NCBI GenBank assembly: GCA_017311185.1
Contig: JAESUZ010001528.1
Coordinates: 1-64,000 of the forward strand
Length of the DNA stretch: 64,000 nucleotides
Reading direction: 5' to 3'
DNA from: Proteles cristata cristata
Taxonomy: Eukaryota > Chordata > Mammalia > Carnivora > Hyaenidae
Shown: one piece after another, positions 56,851 through 64,000 of the stretch
Numbering within the stretch: the stretch's first letter is position 1
Layout: each line of letters opens with the position of its first letter
Program-made: the position numbers and the translations under genes
Notes under the pieces: model-generated
The model's input: the letters and a program-made list of their open reading frames with translations, nothing else
Told to the model about the DNA's origin: nothing
Databases searched by the model: none

Positions 56851-57022
56851 TACTTTGAACAAGTGTATAAACAAAAATTAGGTGTGGTAAACAATACCAA
56901 AGCTTGCCAATGTATTTGGGTTCTTCTCTTCTTCTGAACATGTGGGTAGATTACATGGCCTCACCCATTTCAGTTAGTCTTGATCTACCATAACATACTT
57001 CATGGTAGAAGCATTTAGAGTG

Positions 57023-57254
57023 GGGGGCGCCTGGGTGCCTTAGTCGGTTAAGTGTCCGACTTTCCCTTAGGTCATGATCTCGCGATTCGTGGGTTCGAGC
57101 CCCGCATCGGGCTCTGTGCTGACTGCCAGCTCAGAGCCTGGAGCCTGTTTCAGTCTGTGACTCCCTCTCTCTCTGACCCTCCCCTGCTCACGCTGTCTCT
57201 CTCTCTCTCCTAGAAATAAATAAATAAAATGAACAAACATTAAAAAATAAAAAG
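57023..57254 (+). mobile_element. SINEC_Fc-type SINE with TSD
   Basis: The head GGGGCGCCTGGGTGCCTTAG, B-box GGGTTCGAGCCC and CTAGAAATAAATAAATAAAA tail are present. Flanked by agaagcatttagagtg (57007-57022) and aaaagcatttagagtg (57255-57270). Confidence 0.95.
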
Positions 57255-57270
57255 AAAAGCATTTAGAGTG

Positions 57271-57664
57271 AGTGTGCAATTCTCTACCTCTTCTGCCATA
57301 GCAAAGCACAGTTGAGATGGCAGTACTACCCATACCCAAGTCAAATATGAGACCAAGGATAATAACAGAGAAGGAAAGATTCCTAGTGGGGTAAGCCAGG
57401 ACCTATGGGGATCAAGGAACTTTTCTGGGGATCAGAATGGAGCTAGTCTAGAAATACTCTTCATCACCACATGCCAGTGAGGTTTCAGAATTGCTCCAAA
57501 CCAGTTATTGACATGAGTCTCTCATTCTTCCTCTTACAGAATATGAATGGTTATTGAAGCTATCCTGTCCCTGTTCTACTGAGAAGACATGAGGGGTAAA
57601 GGCAGACGACTTGTCTTTTTAGTTCACAGTTTCATGGGAATTTGGGATTCTCTCTTTTGCAGGG
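57271..57664. other. Unique DNA
   Basis: Nothing recognised. Confidence 0.4.
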
Positions 57665-58268
57665 TATTATGATTGAAATGTTTGTGTCCCCTGCCCCCAG
57701 AGTTCATATGCTGAAAATTCTAACTCCCAAGGTGATAGTAATAGAAGGTTGGGTCTTTGGGTAGTGATTAGGTCATGGGGGCAGAATCCTCATCAATGGG
57801 ACTAGTGCTTTTATTTTTTTTTTAATTTTTTTATGTTTTATTTATTTCTAGGAGAGAGAGAGACAGCATGAGCAGGGGAGGGTCAGAGAGAGAGGGAGTC
57901 ACAGACTGAAACAGGCTCCAGGCTCTGAGCTGGCAGTCAGCACAGAGCCCGACGCGGGGCACGAACCCACGAACGCGAGATCATGACCTAAGCGAAAGTC
58001 GGACGCTTAACCGACTAAGCCACCCAGGCGCCCCGGGACTAGTGCTTTTATAAAAGAGACTCAAGAAAGCTCCTTTTCTTACCATGTGAGGACGCAGCAA
58101 AAAGATGCCATCTGTGAACCAGGAAATGGGCTCTCACCAGACACCCCACCTGTTGACACCTTGATCACAGGCTTTCCAACTTTCAAAACTATGAGAAATA
58201 AATTTCTGTTGCTTATGCACTACTCCATTTGTGGCATTTTATTACAGTCGCCCAAACAGACTAAGCCA
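57665..58268 (+). mobile_element. MLT1-type LTR (solo), split by a SINE
   Basis: 'attatgattgaaatgtttgt', 'agttcatatgctgaaaattc' and 'catcaatgggactagtgctt' lie left of the SINE. 'accatgtgaggacgcagcaa', 'aaactatgagaaataaattt' and 'ttacagtcgcccaaacagac' lie right. The MLT1 order is continuous once the SINE and one duplication copy are removed. Confidence 0.9.
57815..58034 (-). mobile_element. SINEC_Fc-type SINE with perfect 17-bp TSD
   Basis: Complete reverse copy. Flanked by gggactagtgcttttat at 57798-57814 and 58035-58051, with no mismatch. Confidence 0.96.
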
Positions 58269-58573
58269 CAGGAGGCAGGACCATACTACATGTAGGAAAA
58301 AACAGTGAACCTAATATCTGGATACCAGATAATGGTAGGCATTATAAGTGCTGCTCAATATTTCTCTTCTTCCCTTCTTTTAAGAATACTAGAAGATTGT
58401 ACTTCTCTGTCTCTTGAAGTTGGACATAGTCAATAGTTTGCTTTGCCAGTAGGACAAGAGCAAAAATGATGTATCACTCCCAGGCAGATGCATTTAAGTT
58501 CCAGTACATGACTGTCCATGCTTATTTCCCCTGTCAGTGCAAACTCTGAAAACTTTGCTGAAATAGCAATGTT

Positions 58574-58788
58574 GGGGCACCTGAGTGTCTCAGTTGGGTG
58601 TCTGACTCTTGATTTTGGCTCAAGTCGTGATCTCATGGTTTGTGAGATCAAGCCCCATGTTGGGCTCTGCACTGACAGCATGGAGCCTGCGTGTGATTCT
58701 CTCTCTCCCTCTCTCTCTCTGCCCCTCCCTCGCTCTTGCGTGTACACACTCTCTATCAAAATAAAGAAATAAACTATATTAAAAAAAA
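58574..58788 (+). mobile_element. Older CAN SINE with TSD
   Basis: The head TGGGGCACCTGAGTGTCTCA is present with a small deletion in the first tRNA arm. Flanked by gaaatagcaat (58560-58570) and gaaatagccat (58789-58799). Confidence 0.9.
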
Positions 58789-58799
58789 GAAATAGCCAT

Positions 58800-61192
58800 C
58801 TTTTAAGATGATAAACTTTTCATGAACTTGGGCTCCTGGATAACCACTGATGAACGCTGTCCCCTGCCAACACAATGTATATGGGTATTATTAGAAAAAA
58901 AGAGAGAATTTACTTTTTAATTTTAAACACAGAGAGTTTGAAGGTTTTTGTTACCATGGCATAACCTAGCTTATTCTGATTGTAGCCTAATTAGCATTAT
59001 GAGAGCCCTGAAATCAGAGGTTAGTATCCCAGCTCAGACTGGACTATGTGGGAGAAGAGCAGTCAGGGATACTCAAAAGAAAGCCTAAAATGAACTCCAA
59101 CTCTCCATTAGCTCACTGATCAGTACCTGCTTCTTAGTGAAGAAGAGGTGAAATAGACTAGAGCTTATTGTAAATGCACATATAGTAAAAGAAACACAGT
59201 TTAGGGAGTCATTCATTTGCCAAAATACAACAAAACAAAATAAAAACCTTAATTTATCTTTGAAAAGAGCTGCATTCAACATCCCTTTAGGGACCCCCAG
59301 AGAAGACAATTCTCTACTGTATTCAAAGTAAGAAACCCCTGGAACAGTAGTATTTCTCATAATGTCACATGTGAACACATTATATTAGAATCACTAGAGT
59401 ACTTTTTAAATTCTAAATCCCTAGGTCCTACCACTGAAACTCACTGCTTAGCCAATTCTGTGTCAAGGAGCCTTACTTCTGTTGAGTATGCCATATAATA
59501 TGCTCTGACTTTTCCCAGAGTTACATAACTCCAATGCAGTAATCCCACAATTCCTTTAGGTCAATAAATGTTTAAGACCATTCACAATTCCTTTGGAGTC
59601 AATGCCCAAACCAATACTCAAACTGTATTATAATCATCTGGCCTTTCAGCAGGAATTCTCTGTGGACTTGGAATAAGGAAGAACACATTTCAATTACCAG
59701 TGAAATTATATTTGAAATGTTCTTTGGTACCACTGTCAAGAATATTAAGCACCAAATGTATTATTAATTTTCACCATTATTCTGGATGTTAGGTATAGAA
59801 AGACAATGGTCTCATCTCTCAAGAAATTCTACAGGCACATAAACAAATATAAACTGATTCTCATTATTTGTCATTATTATGCTCTATTAAGTCACCACAA
59901 ACACTACCTTAGGGAATACTGAGCCACTGCTCCTAGGAAATATGGCTTTAAGTTCCTACAAGCCTCTGGTTACATTTTGGTCATGTTAAATAACCGTGCT
60001 TTATGTGTGGGTCTGTTTGAAGACAACTTACTCAATATATGTTGGTGTTTAATTAATATTGAATTCATGGCCAACAGCACTATGACTCACATTTCAACAA
60101 AGCTTATGTAATACATGTGTTTTTCTCTGTAAGGCACATCACAGTCTTCTTACACTTAGGAACACTACACAGCACTTCAGCACTATGCTTGGCAAGGGGG
60201 CATTTTAAAAAACAAAACGACCAACAAAAAGCACAAAAATGTGAAAGACATGTCATAAAACATAATACCAAAAGGACACTTGTTCACAGTATGAGAGCTG
60301 AAACAAGAAGGTAGAGCATTGCTTGTGTGACCTCAGTTGGAACCATTCACAATGAAGCAGCTCAATTTTTTTGCTGATGTTAATATACCCACAAGTGACC
60401 ATGACAGGTCCACAAGTATTGACTTGCGGATTATAGATACATTTTAGCAAGCAGGAAAATTGATAAATATGGGACTGAGAATAAATGAGGAAAGACCGTC
60501 TCTACATCCATAACATTCAAATGCTGGAATGGGAAGTGCAGACAAGGTATAATGGAAATGCAGAGGAAGAAAAGAAGTTGGTGGGGGGGGGGGGATGGAG
60601 GGAGGCAGAAAAGCCATCAGAAAGGAAGTAATGTTTAGCAAAGACTGGTAACGTCAAAAGGAAACTGACCCATAGATAAATGAGAAGAGAGTGATCCAGG
60701 AAGAGGAACTCAGCTTGCTGGCAAGAATGCTGAAAGGCCATTCTAAGGAGGTTAGATTTTATCCTCTGTGAAGAGCAGCAAATGATACCCTAGTTAATTG
60801 AGTAGACTCTCCCCATTTGCATTTCCCTTCTATTTGCCATCTTGCTACCCCACCACCAACTATCAGGAAAGTGTAAATGATTATCTTCAGAATAGCAATC
60901 GTATGCCCTATTCCTTTTGTAATTTCTCCTACTTAAATTTCATTTCTAAGCATGGCTTGCCTGAAAGCTTTACATTATGATTTATTCACCGAATAATTTC
61001 ACATTTAGAAGACAATGTTTTGGCAATGTTTTGATTAGATGAAAATCCAAGACGCAGAACATGACATGAATCAATATCTTTCTAATCCTCAGATAACTAC
61101 AACTCAATCAAATAAAACGAGTTAGAGTGGCTACAATGTCTACTGCATATCAGTAGCATGCTTTTAACTAAGGAGGGCAAAATACCATCAAG
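58800..61192. other. Mostly unique DNA
   Basis: A short MER5A-like hAT fragment may lie at 59385-59448 ('ttagaatcactagagtactt'), an antisense L2 end at about 59745-59855, and antisense L2 body at about 60690-60790. A poly-G run of 12 lies at 60583-60594. No coding signal is supported. Confidence 0.35.
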
Positions 61193-61202
61193 TAGTGAAT
61201 TT

Positions 61203-61430
61203 CTGGGGGCGCCTGGATGGCTTTGTCAGTTAAGGGTCCAACTTCAGCTCAGGTCATGATCTCAAGATTCCGTTTGTGAGTTCAAGCCCCACGTCAGGCT
61301 CTGTGCTGACAGCTCAGAGCCTGGAACCTGTTTCAAATTCTGTGTCTTCCTCTCTCTCTGCCCCTCCCCTACTTGCACTTTATCTCTGCCTCTCTCTCAA
61401 AAATAAACAAACATTATTTTTTTTTAAATA
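61203..61430 (+). mobile_element. SINEC_Fc-type SINE with short TSD
   Basis: The head GGGGGCGCCTGGATGGCTTT, body, CT-rich part and 'aataaacaaacatta' tail are present. Flanked by tagtgaattt (61193-61202) and gagtgaattt (61431-61440). Confidence 0.92.
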
Positions 61431-61739
61431 GAGTGAATTTATGTGTATCTGGAGAGGGTAAATCAATTCAGAGACAGAACAAGTTAAGTGGCCTGGCAAC
61501 AGAGTAGAATTTGCAGAACTGGGGCCCTGTAGTCATTGCCATCATTGTTTTAAGTACCTGGGGTCCTTCTGTTGCTTAGCTAGCCTTAGACAATACTCAG
61601 GCAGGCCTGTCTTTCATTCACCAAATGGAATTGCCACAGTTACCCAGGTGACCAGATGTGGTCACCAGGCAGCACTTCAGGCCTCAGTCATTCATCACCT
61701 TTTTCATCATCCCTTAACTGGATTTCCTTATGCTAGCTT

Positions 61740-62195
61740 TATTTTCTCTCCCATCCATTCCCAAAGCTCCTGCCAGAGTGACCTTTCTGAAGTGGTAAAA
61801 ATAGCACACCACTTCCCACCTTAGAAACCTTCAAAAACTGTCCTAAGCATGGTTATGTTTCCCTTAACTCTCCAACACTCAGTGTTTGAGCTAATGCCTA
61901 AATAGGCCACTATTTAATATTCACCTTCTAAACCATGATTTGTCCTAACTCAGGACCTTTGTACATGCTGTTCCCTCAGTTCAGAATACTGTTCCCCATT
62001 CCCCACCATAAATGCCTACTTATTTATTCTAAGAGTATGTCTCCTCTTAAACATCATCTCTTTCAGAAAGATTTCCCTGACCACCCCCATTATACCCCAT
62101 CACTTTCAGTATTTTTCCTAACAGAAGCATTTCAAGAGCCAACACAGTGTTCATAAATATTTGGTGAATGTTTGAGTAAATGAACAGTGAGTGAA
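61740..62195 (+). repeat. L2 LINE 3' part
   Basis: 'cctgccagagtgacctttct', 'gacctttgtacatgctgttc', 'cttaaacatcatctctttca', 'agaaagatttccctgaccac' and 'ataaatatttggtgaatgtt' follow the L2 3' end in order. One of the better preserved L2 segments here. Confidence 0.88.
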
Positions 62196-62264
62196 TCAAT
62201 ACAGATTTCTTCCTCTGAAGACAAAAAAGAATTTAGAATGTAAAAAAAAAAAAAATGGCCATTT

Positions 62265-62430
62265 GTTCCATTTCCAGCAGTTACTGGTCTGTGATCATGG
62301 GCAAGTCATTTATTCTTTCTGACATCCAATTCTTATTTTTAAAGTAGAAAAGACAATAACACCTACTTCACAGAATTGAAATGATAGTTGATTAAAACAT
62401 GTATAAATAGGTACTGTGAACTGTAATTTT
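62265..62430 (+). repeat. MIR SINE relic
   Basis: 'tgatcatgggcaagtcattt', 'agaaaagacaataacaccta' and 'acttcacagaattgaaatga' follow the MIR core and 3' end. Confidence 0.7.
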
Positions 62431-63670
62431 TTAAATACATGTTAGTTATTACATATATAGAAAATATATACTTTTATTATTTGGAGGGTTGATTTTTGTA
62501 ACCACCAATTTCATTTAAAAGAGAGTTTAATTAGGTGCTATGGGTGCAATTTTATTTTGTAAATGAAAATCATTGTACCGTGGCTAGATTAGGATATTAG
62601 GACTCTCATGAAATGCACCAAGGAATCCGAAATGTTCTAAAAAAGAAAGAAAAGAAAAGGCTAAATAGAGGGAGGGTGTAATTCCCCAGTTCCAGCATTC
62701 ACTGGGAAAAAAAGAAATATACTATGCAAATATTTAAAAAAGCTTCTACCCAGTATAAAAGAAATATGCCCCATGATAACTTTATCTGCTGACACTGAAA
62801 CAGTAACTTATAGCCAACCCATTTCCTGTGTGGTCAAGTGGAAAACTGGACATTGCAGATGATCTTGGGGCACACAGACAATGGGCATTCTACTCTTCAG
62901 CTTATTCAACCACATAGAACGTTCAGCTCTCTTCTCCACAGCCCCTGAACAGAAAGCTTTGTGGGCAATTGCTCAGCCTCACTAAATGACCAGGGGAGCT
63001 AATGGATAGTCATGCTTATCTGAAAACTGACACATGGTATTTTTCACTTTTAGTTTTCATACCATTTCCAAATCTACTTCTTTTTCAATTTCTAGAGTAG
63101 CAATCATTTAAAGTTTGGGGAACTGGTTAATTTATCAGCATATGACCTATCAATGAACTCCAATATGGAACAACCCAGTTGTTCCAATAAAACAAGGGCC
63201 CTATTCAAACCAATTCCTGTCCCCAGACCTCAACTGTAAATGAAAGTCATGTTAGCAGCTGGATTTTTCAGCTGCTGTTTTTACTAAATTGCAAAGATAA
63301 AGTCTGACAGTCTAGAAAATATTTCTCCAATTGTTTCCTCTGAACTCTGATAACAGATTGGGCAGGCACTTAGCTCCTCTCTTGTTTAACTCTACATATC
63401 CATTCTGGTTCATCTCTCCTTGTCTATTTGTCCCTGTGATCTGTCCATCTTTCTCAGAGGTTTACACTCTTCCATGAGCTCTGTGCTACTTCGTCGTTCT
63501 ATCTACTAGGCAGGAAAAAGATGGTCAATAAACTTATCGATGAATTGATTATGATCCATTAATATGTCCCTCTGTGGCATCTTCAATAACTACATTGGCC
63601 CATAGCCAATACCTTGAAATGTGCCCAAGTTTTCCCTAACTTAAAACAAACAATAAGTGCCACTCAGCCA
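62431..63670. other. Unique DNA, no gene recognised
   Basis: About 1.2 kb of AT-rich sequence with no repeat or open frame above chance. Confidence 0.45.
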
Positions 63671-63674
63671 ATTA

Positions 63675-63805
63675 ATTTCAACAAATGCTTACTTAGTAGT
63701 TTGATATGTTCGAAGAACTGTGATGGTGCCATGTGGAACACAAAATAAGATAGTCTCTTTCCAAGGACCTTCAACTCTAGCCCAGGAGATCAGACACATA
63801 AACAA
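63675..63805 (-). repeat. L2 LINE 3'-end relic
   Basis: 'atttcaacaaatgcttactt', 'ggaacacaaaataagatagt' and 'acacataaacaataagatgt' follow the antisense L2 end. Confidence 0.6.
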
Positions 63806-63809
63806 TAAG

Positions 63810-63985
63810 ATGTAAGCTTGAAGAGCCCGGCTCCTCTGCAGACTTGTGCAAGTTGTTCATTCCCTCCAAATCTCAGTTTCCTTGTCTTTAAAACAGAAGC
63901 TCTGATGGTGCAAAATCTCAGGGGATTATTATGGGACTGAATGCATTAATGAATGTAAAGCACTTGGCACAGTGTGGTTCAAGGT
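63810..63985 (+). repeat. MIR SINE relic
   Basis: 'aaatctcagtttccttgtct', 'attattatgggactgaatgc' and 'gtaaagcacttggcacagtg' match the MIR 3' half. Confidence 0.8.
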
Positions 63986-64000
63986 AAATGTCACATAAGT

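Noticed and set aside
1..64000. Bacterial or phage-type systems, CRISPR arrays, operons
   Set aside because: All direct repeats are SINE/LINE/LTR copies or simple repeats. There are no spaced identical repeats and no dense coding, and the repeat content is mammalian.

Overview
This is a 64 kb stretch of mammalian nuclear DNA from a carnivore, almost certainly a felid. The diagnostic signal is about 30 copies of the cat-type tRNA-Lys-derived CAN SINE (SINEC_Fc-like), in both orientations. Each has the head GGCGCCTGGGTGGCTCAGT, a CT-rich middle and an AATAAA/poly-A tail, and many are flanked by readable target-site duplications (TSDs). Their sequence differs from the canine SINEC form. The felid L1 3' end (…TTGACAATAAACTATTTGTAAAA) recurs several times. 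Older mammal-wide layers are present too: L2, MIR, MLT1-type LTRs, a Tigger-like and a hAT-like DNA transposon.

I found no complete protein-coding gene, tRNA, rRNA or CRISPR array. The window reads as intergenic or deep-intronic sequence. The best host-gene hint is a 68-nt segment at 30160-30227 with a strong splice acceptor, a strong GTAAGT donor and one open frame. A weaker candidate lies on the minus strand at about 35242-35372.

Layout. 1-15 kb: unique DNA with scattered L2/MIR, a Tigger-like element (6.1-6.6 kb), a 5'-truncated L1 (8.6-10.4 kb) carrying a nested SINE, and a SINE cluster (13.7-15.5 kb). 15.8-22.6 kb: a structurally full-length L1 with a CpG-bearing 5' UTR, a YY1-like site, ORF1, ORF2, G-rich 3' UTR, poly-A and a 16-bp TSD. 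It sits inside an old L2 and is inactivated by many stops and frameshifts. 23-36 kb: mostly unique DNA, with a purine tract, a G-quadruplex motif, an AT-rich tract, a short L1 tail and a fossil L2 reverse-transcriptase region (31.6-32.2 kb). 36.6-44.4 kb: a hAT-like relic split by a SINE, an MLT1, a set of SINEs, an old L1 carrying both a SINE and a retroposed transcript, and an inverted SINE pair. 44.4-50.7 kb: old LTR relics, two independent solo LTRs of one family, four L1 tails including one of only about 50 bp, and long microsatellites. 50.7-64 kb: unique DNA with two more MLT1 LTRs, SINEs, L2 and MIR.

The window holds no set of genes acting as a pathway. Its history is one of layered retrotransposition: L2/MIR first, then MLT1, old L1 and DNA transposons, then felid L1, SINE and LTR insertions. 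The insertion order can be read directly from nested TSDs. Family names come from recognition of consensus features, not a library search, so boundaries are approximate unless a TSD is cited.
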